This document shows, piece after piece, positions 42,276 through 53,249 of a DNA stretch of 64,000 bases; the first letter of the stretch is position 1, and each line of letters begins with the position of its first letter. The DNA is from Dichetophora obliterata (taxonomy: Eukaryota > Arthropoda > Insecta > Diptera > Sciomyzidae): contig OY986438.1 in NCBI GenBank assembly GCA_963920525.1, positions 72,796,346 to 72,860,345 of the forward strand, in the 5' to 3' direction. Below the pieces are notes generated by a model. It was not told the origin of the DNA. It did not search any database and saw only the letters and a program-made list of their open reading frames with translations. A program made the translations under genes and the position numbers.

Positions 42276-44200
42276 TGTATACTAGCAAATACCCGCTGCT
42301 TCGCCTGCGATAAAAATATTAAATGCCATGTAAATATTTTAAATCTTAAAATTTAAGTATTTATTTATATTGAATCAAATTCTAAATATAAAAATTATTG
42401 TGTTTGTTTTGTTTGATTATGTAAAAATGTTATAAATATTAAAAAATTACTTTATTTAATTTGAATATTGGCTTAAATATCCTGGCTTTCATTTTTTTTT
42501 TAATTTTTTACATATATTCTGAAAATAAATATATTCTTAAATTTAAAAAAAGACCGTTATAATGACATCCAACTACGGCGATATCTCAAAAACTATAGAC
42601 TTTCTCAATGCACAACAATGCAGTTTTGTATGGACAGTCGTTTATTAATAAAATTAACGGTAAAAATTAAAATCTTTTTGTTTCATTACAAATTATATCC
42701 ATACGAATATAAGGTATGTTTTAAAAAAACCTGTTACTATGACATTAAAATCATTGCGATATCTCAAAACTATAGATTTTCTCAGTATAACTCATTTTCT
42801 TAAGCCTCAGAATGAGAAAAAAACGATTGAAATTTCATGTTTTGACTTAGCAAGCAAACATTTCCGCCATTTTCAAATCGATTTTCATCAAATTTTCTTT
42901 GCTTGAAAGTTCAATTAACTAAATTGGGAAAATTAGAAAAGGTTTACTGGTCCTCACCAATACAATGTTTTATGTTGTTTTCAAAGAACCTCTAAATATC
43001 CAACTTGTACTCAAAAATAAGCCAAGAGTTACTTTTGTTGTACATATTTATTTTTAATTTTAATTTTTTTTTTAAATTTTCATTTTTCTTATTCTTTCAT
43101 ATAACATAATTTATCTGCAAAAATTAATCTTTTTTGACACAAACAGTGTCTATCATTAAAAATCATGTTCCACCTACCCCCCCCCCCCCTATGATTATTT
43201 GATGAAAACTAATTTGCTTAAAAGTTTTGTTATAGTTTTTGCAATGTGCTACAACTTAAAAACTAATTTATGTAAAAAACATTTTCAAATATAGCTTAAA
43301 AAATAATTCTGTAAAAAATATTTCAAACTATTCCAAAGTTATATACATAAATCCATATTTTAATCTATTTCCTTATCTATATATTCATAGTTAACGTTAC
43401 AGTTATAGTAGAATTTGTCCTGACCCAATTCAATAAATTTTTTATGATAATTTTGTGAATTTGTAAAAGTGTAAATTGACCTTCGAACAAAACACATGCT
43501 AGACGCTTCCGTTTGAAACATCTATGCATGACGATCAGAATTTTCTGATATATACAGCATTCTTATTGATGTATAGTATTGCCCGGCAAACGTCCTGCCG
43601 CAAACCACCTTACTGCTATATAGGAATTTTCACGATGTTCGAAAAAAAAAAATTATATATTCGCCATTTTTAGTACAGTTGCCGAAAGTAGCCGTATGAA
43701 CTAAATTAACAAATTTTAGTCTAATAACACCAAAACCGTTCGAAATATACTATTTTCGTTTAATTCTGGGCGGTAATGGGGGTGTGGCTAAATTTGTTCA
43801 CTTAAACCATCTCATACTCGAAACAATAGAATGCCAGAATTTCAGCCCAATTGAGCTTAAACCTAGTGCGCTTTGCTTTACTCCAAGCTTATCCCCCGGA
43901 AAGTGGACTTAACTAAAGTGAGTCATGTCCATTTTTAGTAAAGTTAGCGAACGTAACCATACAACGTAGATTACCAAATTCTAGTCTCACACGACCAAAA
44001 TTGTCTGAAATATAGCATTTTTTGCAAAAAAATGGCATGAAAAGTAGACGTGGCAAATCTAACATAGCATATTACGACTAAGCTGAAATAACAAATCGTT
44101 TGATACCTATATCGTGTTAATCGATTGAGTGGTTCTTGCGTGATTGTCAAACATCTGTGCAGTGTTACAACGCTTTTATATATTTGTATAGATAGACTAA
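42276..44200. other. Repeat-rich AT stretch, possibly one non-autonomous element
   Basis: The left edge has TATACTAGCAAATACCCGCT and GCTTCGCCTGCG; the right edge has GATTGAGTGGTTCTTGCGTGAT and TATTTGTATAGATAGAC. Such pairs of ends are common in insect non-autonomous elements, but the pairing here is inference. Inside are a diverged duplicate (42545-42610 and 42724-42786, sharing GCGATATCTCAAAA..CTATAGA), the dispersed-repeat copy 43000-43365, a 14-C run at 43178-43191, and a second duplicate (43660-43760 and 43925-44020, sharing CCATTTTTAGTA and ACCAAA..TG..TGAAATATA). Confidence 0.4.
43000..43365 (+). repeat. Dispersed AT-rich repeat copy with poly-C tract
   Basis: Reverse-complement match of 7395-7745. 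It contains CTCAAAAATAAGCCAAGAGTT, CTATCATTAAAAATCATG, a run of 14 C at 43178-43191 where the other copy has GCTAGCCCC, and AACTATTCCAAAGTTATATA at the end. It is non-coding. Confidence 0.65.
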
Positions 44201-45650
44201 CACAATATCAAGTGGGGAAAAACTGGCTGGCAAGGCTGCAAAACATACTTAATGCTTATAAATAAATTCTGGCAACTTCCTTCAAAACATTTGCAAAGAA
44301 AATTAATCAACACTGTATGAAAGCAAGAATCTCCCTGAAAGTAAAGCTGTATTCACTGATCACCTTCAGCATGTTTTGCAATTTTTTTTTTATATGAAGT
44401 TTTCGCTCAGAGAGCCAAATTCTGCACGCTCTCAACTTGATTAACATTATTTTAAATCACACAAAAACATTCTGAAGGTTATCAGTGAATCAATCTTAAC
44501 TACACAACATGCCTGCCGTGTTATATTGAGAGAAGCTCTCGCGACAAAGAGAGAAAAGCTTTGTTTGCTGTTATATTGTGCTGCTGGTTGAATGAAGGCA
44601 TCAAATAAAATGCGTGATTTTGTAATAATTAAAAAATACATTTTTCGAAAAACTTGGTAAGCTATAACAATCTACATTATCATAGGAGTCGAATAAAAAA
44701 AGAATTATCAAAATCGGTTCAGCGGTTACCGAGCTTATTCTGGATCAATTTCGTGAGTCTCCTTTTATATAATAGTAAAGATAATAATTTTAAATATTTT
44801 AAAATTAAAGGCGCAAATGTTGTTATTTTGCCTTTTGTTCACTACAAAATCCTACAAATCATATGGTTTTGTTTTGAATTATCTCTATGCACTATCATTT
44901 TCTAATATCACACGTCATATGGTTTTGTTTTTGATTATCTCTATGCACTGTTTTGCCCTATTGTCAATAAATTGTTGTTATATTCAATATTTAATAAATA
45001 GCTGGCTTAAAAGTATGCAATACTTTTTTTCCAAAAATTTTATGACAAATTTTATGACTTTTACCAGAAATTTATAGTTTTCTTCCTGTTCCACAAATTA
45101 CCGCAAATTAATTTTTTTTTAATCGAAAAATTCTCACCTTTAATTTTATTAAAAGATCAGCTTAACGGAAAGTGAAGCTGCATTAGTTTGTTTCCATTGA
45201 AAATAATAAAAAGTTAATTTTTAGAGGCTTACAGATTTGGGCATATCTTCTTAACGGTTTATGATATCCCCATAATTTTTTTTTAATTTATGGAGAAATA
45301 CTACATATTTAAAATATATTAAATTCAAATGGTATTATGAAGAAAATTATACATATGTAGACCACTGAATTGCATGAAAATATAAGTCATTTCTTGCTTA
45401 GCACCCTTGCAGCGACTTTACTTCAATATTTCAAAAATAAAATACAATTTTTCTAAAAAACCATAAACGCACATTTCATATTCAAACGTTTCTCTACAAA
45501 ACTGCATCATTAGATTTTTTAAATTAAGTGGTCGAAAAATAGGGTTTCTGACACCAAAATCGCATAGTGCGGTGTGCTCTAATACACCAAAGTTGATTTC
45601 GATGCAGTCATCGAAATAACTTATAAAATACTTAGGCAAACAAAAAACAA
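44201..45650. other. Non-coding stretch with a 50-bp tandem duplicate
   Basis: 44867-44910 and 44919-44965 are near-identical (ATATGGTTTTGTTTTGAATT and ATTATCTCTATGCACT), spacing about 51 bp. AAAATCGGTTCAGCGGTTACCG at 44709-44730, followed by TATATAATAGTAAAGAT, looks like the 3' end of a common insect non-autonomous element. No gene is supported. Confidence 0.4.
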
Positions 45651-45739
45651 TATTTAAAGTAGAAGTACAAGGCATAATTACACCACACTCCCTGCCGTTC
45701 ATTCAACGGACAATAGCGGGGAGACATATCAAACTTTGA

Positions 45740-46071
45740 ATTGATACTGGGGCATCTAAGAATTATATTAAGCCCCTAAAAGAACTAGGAAACTCGTACC
45801 TGTTGAGGTGCCTTTCCTTGTTAAGTCAATTCTAGGCTTTGATAATATTAAGCTTAAATGTTTCTTGAATATATTCAGAGTTCAAACTCCATTTTTTATA
45901 CTACCAAACTTATCAACATTCGATGAGATAATTGTCTTGGATCTGCTAACGCAGGCCAACGCCACCAACAGTTTAAAAACAAAAAAATCTTTTTCGACTC
46001 TGGAAACAATTCAATTTTTCAGTTGCGAAAACGTGAATTTTACAAAAGTTAATGATATAGAGGTGAAATAA
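45740..46071 (+). pseudogene. Gypsy aspartic protease, broken
   Basis: IDTGASKNYIKPLKELGN near 45740 contains the catalytic D-T-G. One frame change near 45800 leads to VPFLVKSILGFDNIKL and IIVLDLLTQANA, the latter corresponding to the ILG/GLD-type second protease motif. A stop occurs just before the catalytic block (near 45733). It ends at a TAA at 46071, where the RT linker should continue. Confidence 0.7.
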
Positions 46072-46109
46072 AAATTTTCAGAAAATAATTAATAAAAGAT
46101 TAAAAACAT

Positions 46110-46430
46110 TTGCGGACTCTTACGAGTTGCTGCCGTATAATATTGTATAAATATTGTAGCTACTATTCGCACTAAAAATAGCGACCCTGTATATTCAAAG
46201 TTCTTCCCGTATCCAATGGGAGTGGCTGATTTCTTGAACAGCGAAATTAAGGACCTTTTTAAAAGCGGCATTATAAGGCCATCCAGATCGCTTTATAATA
46301 ATTCAATTTGAGTTGTCGATAAAAAAGGTAACGATGAATTTGGGAATAAAAAAAATTTAGTAATAGACTTAAGAAAGTTAAATAATAAAGTAATTTATGA
46401 CAAATATCCGATACCTAATGTTAAATGAAA
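46110..46430 (+). pseudogene. Gypsy reverse transcriptase N-terminus, broken
   Basis: Readable blocks: TIRTKNSDPVYSKFFPYPMG near 46160, FLNSEIKDLFKSGIIRPS near 46230, VDKKGNDEFGNKKNLVIDL near 46315, KLNNKVIYDKYPIP near 46375. A stop replaces Trp before VVDKKG (46309-46311). The palm with YVDD is absent because the sequence jumps at about 46430 to the RNase H end (HNANIIYKPG near 46520). Confidence 0.75.
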
Positions 46431-46799
46431 AAATAATGAAATGCCTTTTGCAACTAACGAGAAATGCCCAAATATAAAACACTGGAAAATAAAATGCTGA
46501 AAGGCGTTCATTGATAAGCATAATGCTAACATTATTTACAAACCAGGTAAAAAAATCATGTCGCTGACGCATTGTCACGACAAAACATTCATGTCCTTAA
46601 AGAACAGTCAGATTCTGACGCTGCTACAATTCACAGCGAACAATCACATATACACAATTGATGCAACAGATAAACTAATAAATTGCTACAGCAATCAGAT
46701 TATTATTCAACAAGCCTAATATCCCTCAAAACGAATCTTCATACTTTTCGGTAAAAAGACTAGACATTTTGTAAATTTCTCGAATAGAGATACCATTTT

Positions 46800-47145
46800 A
46801 GAAACACTCGGAGAAATTGTGAAATCAGATGTTGACGCAATTCATTGCGAGCTGCCGGTTTGGCATACATACAACACAAACTGGTCGAGTTGTTTCCAGC
46901 AACAGCCAAAAAAGCAACTAATGGGAAAAACTCCGATTCCCTCGTACGCTGGTGAAATGCTTCATATTGACATTTTTTCAACATATAAAAAATATTTTTT
47001 AACAGCTATTGATAAATTTTCGAAATTTGCCTTTGTCCATCCCATATTGGCTCGTACTATTGCGGATGTAAAATACCTATCTTACAATTGGTAAATCTTT
47101 TCCCTAGTATTAAAACAATTTTTTGCGATAATGAAGCTTCCTTAA
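46800..47145 (+). pseudogene. Gypsy integrase, N-terminal part of core (split)
   Basis: After a degenerate zinc-binding region, the core reads GKTPIPSYAGEMLHIDIFS (first catalytic Asp in HID) and TAIDKFSKFAFVHPI. After a stop near 47094 the homology goes on to IKTIFCDNEASL (second catalytic Asp) at about 47110-47145, where an inserted TIR element interrupts it. Confidence 0.75.
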
Positions 47146-47148
47146 CAG

Positions 47149-48035
47149 GCCGGTTACACAGGCCTGTGACAGTGAAAGTGTAAGGCGCCTGTTACACGTT
47201 CAATACTTATTGTGATACTTGGATCGCGATCCAAATTCATGGATTGATGGATCGCGGTTGAATGCTATACGTTCAATATTTATCGCGTCAGTATTCATAC
47301 AATTTTTGCTAAGTGTGCTCACGAAAACCTAACTGCACAAGTACTTAAATGCGCAGGCAAATGAATACCGTGAATACCGCTTATTTTTATCTCACCGCCT
47401 ACTGCCATATCGCATATTGATGACACAAAATATGCTACACGTTCAATATTTATTGACAGTTTTGCGATCCGCGATCTAGATTTCAAAATATTTAAATATT
47501 TTGCGATCTGGATCACGATCCGTCAATATTGCATGCTACACGCTCAATAAATATCACGATACTGTATATTGATCAATATATATTGAACGTGTAACAGGCG
47601 CCTAAAAGAATACGTGTACTGTTAGAATGATTCGAAAAATTTCGAACTTTCATGCTAGTAGCAAGAGGTGCTACACATGCACGAGAAAGTTCATTAAAAA
47701 AATTCCATCGAATGCGAAGGTTCTCGCTGCTATTGCAGTTTGCGTGTGCTTTACTTGCTGTTTTTTTTTCTTTTAATTGTTTACAAGCTATCAGTGTTGC
47801 TTCCTGTACAAAATCGACGAAAACCCGAAATAAACCCACCAAAAGTAATTTAAAACAGCACTGATATCCCCCTTTTTGACATACACTGGCCGCTGCTGTC
47901 AGAATCCACTGGCTCTGAAATTTCGTTGCCAGTAGCGATGAAAGTGGCGTGAAAGTGAATCCAGTGTGAGTGTATTTGTAAAATAGTATGAATGTATTGA
48001 GTTTTTCGAACTACAGAGCCAGTATACTGGCTTGT
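47149..48035. mobile_element. TIR element inserted in the integrase, TTAA-type target
   Basis: The ends are imperfect inverted repeats (left CAGGCCGGTTACACAGGCC from 47149; right complement AAGGCATGCTACACAAGCC ending near 48040), about 15 of 19 matching. TTAA occurs at both flanks (47145-47148 and about 48040-48044). Removing it restores the order DNEASL then NSENIR of the integrase. It carries another complete MITE (47185-47601) and no transposase. TTAA fits piggyBac- or Kolobok-like targets; a Harbinger-like TTA target is also possible. Confidence 0.6.
47185..47601. mobile_element. MITE with perfect TIRs and TAA duplication (Harbinger-like)
   Basis: GGCGCCTGTTACACGTTCAA at the left is the exact reverse complement of the right end; the inverted identity extends about 20 bp to AATA/TATT. 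TAA lies directly outside both ends, consistent with a 3-bp TWA target as in PIF/Harbinger elements. The interior is palindrome-rich (GGATCGCGATCC near 47219, repeated GATCNNGATC). It is nested in the TIR element 47149-48035. Confidence 0.75.
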
Positions 48036-48440
48036 GTAGCATGCCTTTTAATTCAGAAAACATAAGGTCGGTTTTGCTCGATCCTTTTGGTATTCAAATA
48101 GCTAACGCTCCCCCTTTGCATAGCACTTCCAATGGCCAAGTAGAAAGATTGCACAGCACTCTTTTGGAAATTGCAAGATGTCTTAAACTCGGAAAAAAAA
48201 TTGATGATACTGTTGACCTAATATTGCAAGCAGCAATTGAATACAATCGAACAATACATTCGGTTACAATCAAAAAACCAATCGATATAATTCATTCTGC
48301 TCCATCAGAGCTGAATGAAGAAATAAAAAATAAGTTTCATAATGCTCAAGTTATACAGCTTCAGAAACTTAATAGGGTTATTCCCGATTACGGGCAATTA
48401 GCGTGGCATCGTGGCATTTGCAAAATATGATGTCGAATAT
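48035..48440 (+). pseudogene. Gypsy integrase, C-terminal part
   Basis: It resumes NSENIRSVLLDPFGIQIANA, then PLHSTSNGQVERLHSTLLE with the catalytic Glu in GQVER, and AIEYNRTIHSVTIKKPIDII. It is open from 48032 to 48430. The frame then shifts, and a short stretch (48411-48599) of unrecognised sequence with HNNKMYRVEFADCVKF follows. Confidence 0.8.
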
Positions 48441-48819
48441 TTTCAACACAACAACAAAATGTACAGAGTTGAATTTGCCGACTGTGTCAAATTTGCAACA
48501 CTAAAATCGCATTGCATACGGTCGAGCATTAGCAACACTTATTTGCCAATCAATCAGATGCCACATTTTAACCAAACGCCGCTAATAAAACAAAATTAAC
48601 AGACTCTTAAATGGAACTCATTTTGATAAATAATACACTTTGATAAATAATAATGAAAAACACCACAAATACTGTTCGTGTTGTTTTTTTCCTCCAAAAC
48701 AGCTGTGAGTTTTGTTTGCAACAGTGTTTTTAAAAGTGTGCTCACAGTTGATGTCAAATATTTGGTAGGGCATACATTTGCAAAGCTATTTGCACGTAAC
48801 TGGGAATAGTCCCAATTAA

Positions 48820-48981
48820 TTAAGACGAGATAGACCTTTAATGTTAGAGAGAAGGTATTGGTGATATCAAACAAAAGACTAGACAACAAACTGAACCACT
48901 TTGTATAGAAGGTAAAATACAAGCAGATTTGGGAACAACAGTTCTCATTAATGGGAGGGTGGTCCATAAGGACAACATAAG
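48820..48981 (+). pseudogene. Gypsy Pol C-terminus
   Basis: KRLDNKLNPLCIEGKIQADL-like text (here NKRLDNKLNHFV with a shift), then LGTTVLINGRVVHKDNIR and a stop at 48979-48981. This is the usual end of Pol in mdg3-like elements. About 200 bp before it (48600-48820) is unrelated or deleted. Confidence 0.6.
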
Positions 48982-48989
48982 ATAGAATA

Positions 48990-49375
48990 TAATATTTTTT
49001 TTTCTTGAATTTTTCTCCTATAAGGTATATTTTAGGAACTGAAATGGAAATTGTAATTAAAATATGCCATCATTAACTTTTCACATTCATAAACCGTTTA
49101 TAGTGGTTTACAATGCTTAGCATGCATTAATTAATTAATCATGTCATATTTAATTTAATTTTGTAATTCTGCTTAACACGTAATTTAAGCTAAAGAACAT
49201 TTAATATTGTGTAATATTAGTTTTTGTAGCATAAGCTTTTTGTACCTATAAAAGGGTCCAATCAATAAAATATTAATTATTACTTTTAATCAAGTCAAAG
49301 TGTTTTAGTGTATTTAAGCAATGCTTAATTGGTTTCAAAGCGCCAATTAAGTGTTTTCATCATATTAAAATCAAG
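48990..49375 (+). repeat. Probable 3' LTR of the mdg3-like element
   Basis: It follows the Pol stop. It holds a core promoter and polyadenylation pair: TATAAAAG at 49247-49254 and AATAAA at 49264-49269. There is no second LTR in the window to fix the boundaries. Confidence 0.5.
49247..49254 (+). promoter_or_regulatory. TATA box in the LTR
   Basis: CCTATAAAAGGGTCC, a near-consensus TATA element, followed 10 bp later by AATAAA. This is the compact arrangement of an LTR promoter and polyadenylation signal. Confidence 0.5.
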
Positions 49376-49385
49376 CCTTGCTTAA

Positions 49386-51869
49386 GGGGACAGTACACAC
49401 CTGGATTTCTTAAAAATAAAATTTTTAAAATGCAAATTTTTTTAAAAAAGGAACAAATTGAAACTTTGCATGTTTATTTTTATGTTAAAATAGTATACAA
49501 AAAATTTTTGGATTTTTCCAGCGGGTTTTTGGCTGCTGCAGGTTTTTTTAAATAACATCAAAAAATCATGGCAGTCGTGATTTTGGCTCACTCTGAAAAA
49601 AAAATAAAAACGGGGTTTTAATCAGCATCGATATATTGAACTAAAAGAATTTTTTGGCAAAAATTGACAAAACGGCGACGTTTTTTCGAAATTAGCCGAT
49701 TTTTTGGACCAAAAATACTTTACCGATCTTTCTATCCGTAGTTCAATTTATAGACTTATATGTGTACAATAACATATTAAAATTTCAGAATGATCAGTGC
49801 AGAAGTTTTTATCACGCCCGCCAACTCAAAAAATGTGATTTCTAGAAAAAGCTCTTTAAAATTTTTAACACCGACTATACGGCCTTGACACTCTGCGTTT
49901 AAAACCTTCGCCATTTAACATAGAAATTAATAATCATCAAAGATTCCAACAAGTTTGGTTTATAAGAATAGAAATATTTCGTTTTCTTTTCCTTTATTCC
50001 ACACACACAGAATTCGTTCTACAGTTCAATTATCACTTTTTGGCATCTTATTAAAAAAAATTTAATATTGATTGCAATATAGACGATAAAATCGAAAATG
50101 ATAGTATCGAACGCATAAAATTAATCAAAATGTTTTGCGTTTACACGATAATTCAAGTTATAGAGGAATTCATTATTTTTGGTTTGTATAACGCGTTGTA
50201 AATATTTTGATTAAACCAAACTTATATATTTGAATTAAATGGCTCATGGAAGAAATTTTTACCAAAAGTTTCGGTTTCGGGGTTTGGCCATATTGAGGCC
50301 GAATAGCAGAAACTGACAAAAAGGGCCAAAACTGGCCATAACCGAAACCGAATATTCGGTCGGACACTACTTATGACCCAGTTACTCATTCAGTAAAAAG
50401 TCAATTCAAGATTTCTTGATAGTTTTAGACTGAAAAAATTCAGATTTTTCAAACAATATATACTTTAGAATTTGTATAATTTCTACATGTATTTATGAAG
50501 TAAATGTTGAGTTTTTAATGTTTTTTTAACGTATTTACCTTTGCCGATGTTTTTTCGACACAGTTTTTTCAAAAAGTATTGCAACATATGGAAAAGATCG
50601 TAAAAGTAAATTGAATGTTTGTTATTTAAAATCAGCCAGCAGTTGACAAAGTTATAGAACTTTCTCCAAAAAGGGTATTTTTTAAATTTCCTTAATTTTC
50701 AAATAACATTTTGAATTTATTTATATTTAATAAACTGTAAAAATGAATAAATTGATATAAAAAACTGAAATCCTTGTGTTAGCTTGATAATTACACGTAG
50801 GTAATACATGAATTCACCAAAGTTTTGGATATCGTTTAAAAGGGTCTGTATATTATCTTTCCGAAATATTAAATTAGTTCATGACTGATTGAGCTAATGG
50901 GTAGAAGTGCATGAATGTACGCAATACTGGGTTTTTAACTGTAAGTCAAAATTTTGAAGGTGTTAGACAATTTTTATATATGCGCTGTTTCGTGTTCTAC
51001 TCGACCAGACATACAACCTACACTACTAGCCCTATTACGGTTCACAACACAACAGTAATTTCTGTCTTCAATGTGTAAATCGTTATTACGGTAGACAACT
51101 GAAAGCAACTGAATAGATTTCACTGTTGTCTGTCAACAATGCTGTGTCTTCAATACACTTACTATGCAACACAGCAGTTGTGCTTTATTGTCTTGTTATC
51201 TGCCAAATTTTGAAGTCAGCTAATTTGATGTTGTGTTGAAGAAACCAAATGGATTAAAAATTAAAGTTTTATTAAAAAATCTATTTGTCTAAATTAACTA
51301 TTAAAATATTCACAGAATTTTGATAATACGTCTCCTTGTAAACAGAATTGTACAAAATCCAGCAATTGAATTGAAAATTGTTTGTTTAATTTTTTAATTT
51401 TGACAGTGACCAGTTCATAGTTTTATCGAAACGTGGTACTTAGAGTACGTTTTTATTTTGAGAGTACGAAATATTTCTGCGATGGTACTTTTTTATTATT
51501 TTGGAAGTTTTATGGTAGGAAGAAGTGCTATTTTATTAGTTTAGAAAAGCGTTTAATGGTGAAGGGAAGTACCATTGTTTATGAAAGAAGGGGAAACTAC
51601 GTTTGGCTGAATTTTCAGCATAAATGTAGTTAAATGAAAATGCTGAAATTTCAAAATGTTGTTCAATACAAGGTAGAATTTTTTGACAAGGTAGATTTTA
51701 ATGGTGTTTCAAAAATCTCGCTCCCCTCCCGCATTCGGCAGAGAGAGTGGTTTTAAGTTAAAAACAATATATATTTAAAATTTGCCATAATTCTTGAACT
51801 ATTGTTATGTTATTTGCACTATAAAAATGTCTTTTTTTTTAAGACTCATAGCATATTTATAGAGAGAGA
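49386..51869. other. Non-coding DNA-transposon debris
   Basis: TTAA at 49385-49388 is followed by GGGGACAGTACACACCTGG, a plausible Kolobok/TTAA-type terminus; no matching right end was found. 50250-50374 is built of TTTCGG and GGCC units and ends CCGAATATTCGGTCGGACAC, the complement of 56411-56432. 51032-51190 has repeated TATTACGGT and ACAAC/GTTGT blocks. No gene is supported. Confidence 0.4.
50270..50374. repeat. Transposon-like terminus ending CCGAATATTCGGTCGGACAC
   Basis: The last 22 bases are the reverse complement of 56411-56432. The inner side carries TTCGGTTTCGGGGTTTGGCC-type units. The 12-bp core CCGAATATTCGG is itself palindromic. It is probably the right end of an element family whose left end appears at 56411. 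Confidence 0.55.
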
Positions 51870-52070
51870 GTTCAAAATGTGCAGCGAATAGACGCGTTTT
51901 TTCGGTGTCTGCAATTTTACGTGTTTTTCGTTGGTATTTTAATCATTTGATCGCTAGTTTTGTCACTGTCATATGCAACAAGAGTTGTATTTTAAATCAA
52001 GTTACATTTTTTTTTGTCTTAAAACATCAATTTAATTGTTGGTTTTCACTTCAAGTCAAACTAAAAAAAT

Positions 52071-53009
52071 ATGTCTACTGCAACAAAAAACACCCGAAGT
52101 GCCGCTTTAAATCGGAAAGTTCCTGCCCCAGTAACCCCCCTCGCTGCTTGCAGCTCCAAGTCCGGTGACTCATCGACCACAGCTACACCTTCACTCTCTG
52201 ATGCAAACCTGAGCACAAAATTGAACTGCATAAGAGAAGCTATTGTTGATCAGCTAACTGAAGCTATAAATGCGTCGGAGGGCAGAGTAATGCAGAGAAT
52301 CGGCGAAGTTCCAGCTGAGTTAGCTAACATGAAATCCACTATTAGGAATGTAATAGAGAGAGTAACAGTGGTTGAGGCAGTATGCGCTGAATTAAGTATG
52401 CTTAAAGAGGACATAATGGAATTAAAGCAGAAAATTAATAATCGACAGAGCGACGGCACAATTGAAACAGGCCTCTCGCCTAAGCTGAATGAGGAGATAT
52501 GCGAGCTTAAATCTCAAGTCAAAGCATATGAAAACGTAGCTGTATCAACTGACATCATCATTAACGGAGTTCCCTTTTCTGCTAATGAAAACCTCGCTGA
52601 GTTGTTTGATGGAATATGCTCTTTAGTGAAGTGCAACTCGGTCAGACTGCGGAATATATTTAGAGTACGTGGAAAAAACAACAACAGAAACTCAACAATA
52701 ATCGTCAAACTCTCTTCACCATTTGAGCGCACAATGTTGTTTAAAGCCGTCTCTGTGTTTCGCAAAACAAACAAACGACAGCTATTGCTCAGTGATATCG
52801 GATGTGGGGGAGGTGGGTCGCTTTATTTACATGAAAGCTTGACCAAAACAAACCGCGATATCATGATGTATGCTAATCAACTTAAACGAGAGAATCGTGT
52901 TGTTGCAGTGTTTTCGTTGCGTGGCAATGTTTTTGTTAGAGCAACCCGTGATGGTGAGGCGAAACTGGTTTACAGCAAGGAGAACGTTGATTGCATCGCT
53001 GGAACATGA
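52071..53009 (+). CDS. LINE E ORF1: coiled-coil RNA-binding protein
   Basis: 312 codons from an ATG with an A-rich upstream context, intact. The N-terminus is Ser/Thr/Pro/Ala-rich and basic (about 1-45). A long coiled coil follows (about 50-155, including VIERVTVVEAVCAELSMLKE and LNEEICELKSQVKAYEN), then an RRM-like domain opening DIIINGVPFSANENL and containing STIIVKLSSPFER, and a C-terminal domain with IMMYANQLKRENR and GNVFVRATRDGE. This is the L1/FP-type ORF1 layout of a trimeric nucleic-acid chaperone that coats LINE RNA. It has homologous blocks in LINE F (59311-60058). Confidence 0.85.
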   Translation: MSTATKNTRSAALNRKVPAPVTPLAACSSKSGDSSTTATPSLSDANLSTKLNCIREAIVDQLTEAINASEGRVMQRIGEVPAELANMKSTIRNVIERVTVVEAVCAELSMLKEDIMELKQKINNRQSDGTIETGLSPKLNEEICELKSQVKAYENVAVSTDIIINGVPFSANENLAELFDGICSLVKCNSVRLRNIFRVRGKNNNRNSTIIVKLSSPFERTMLFKAVSVFRKTNKRQLLLSDIGCGGGGSLYLHESLTKTNRDIMMYANQLKRENRVVAVFSLRGNVFVRATRDGEAKLVYSKENVDCIAGT

Positions 53010-53249
53010 AGCTGATAAGAGAAACTTGTTTATTTTGTTATTTGCCGATCTATATAATTTTTAACACTATTAATTTGATATGTTGTTTAAATGCTTATTT
53101 CTAAGCAATCTTTCTTTTCCTTTTTTACTTCCTATATATGTATGTCTTTCAATCTTTCTCAATCTCTCATCCTTTTTCAACTTGTTCTTCTTTACATTAG
53201 TTAATCTAATTTTGGTATGTATCTCAATCTTGTTTAGAGCTGACTCTAT

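Larger units (their letters stand above)
45680..48980 (+). mobile_element. mdg3-like gypsy LTR retrotransposon remnant
   Basis: The protease (45740-46071), RT start (46100-46430), RNase H end (46500-46720), integrase (46819-47140 and 48035-48440) and Pol C-terminus (48820-48981) are collinear on the plus strand and followed by an LTR-like sequence. The RT core is deleted between about 46430 and 46500. The integrase is split by a TIR element (47149-48035). The first LTR and gag were not found. Motif wording matches the mdg3/blastopia type of gypsy elements as I know it. Confidence 0.8.
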
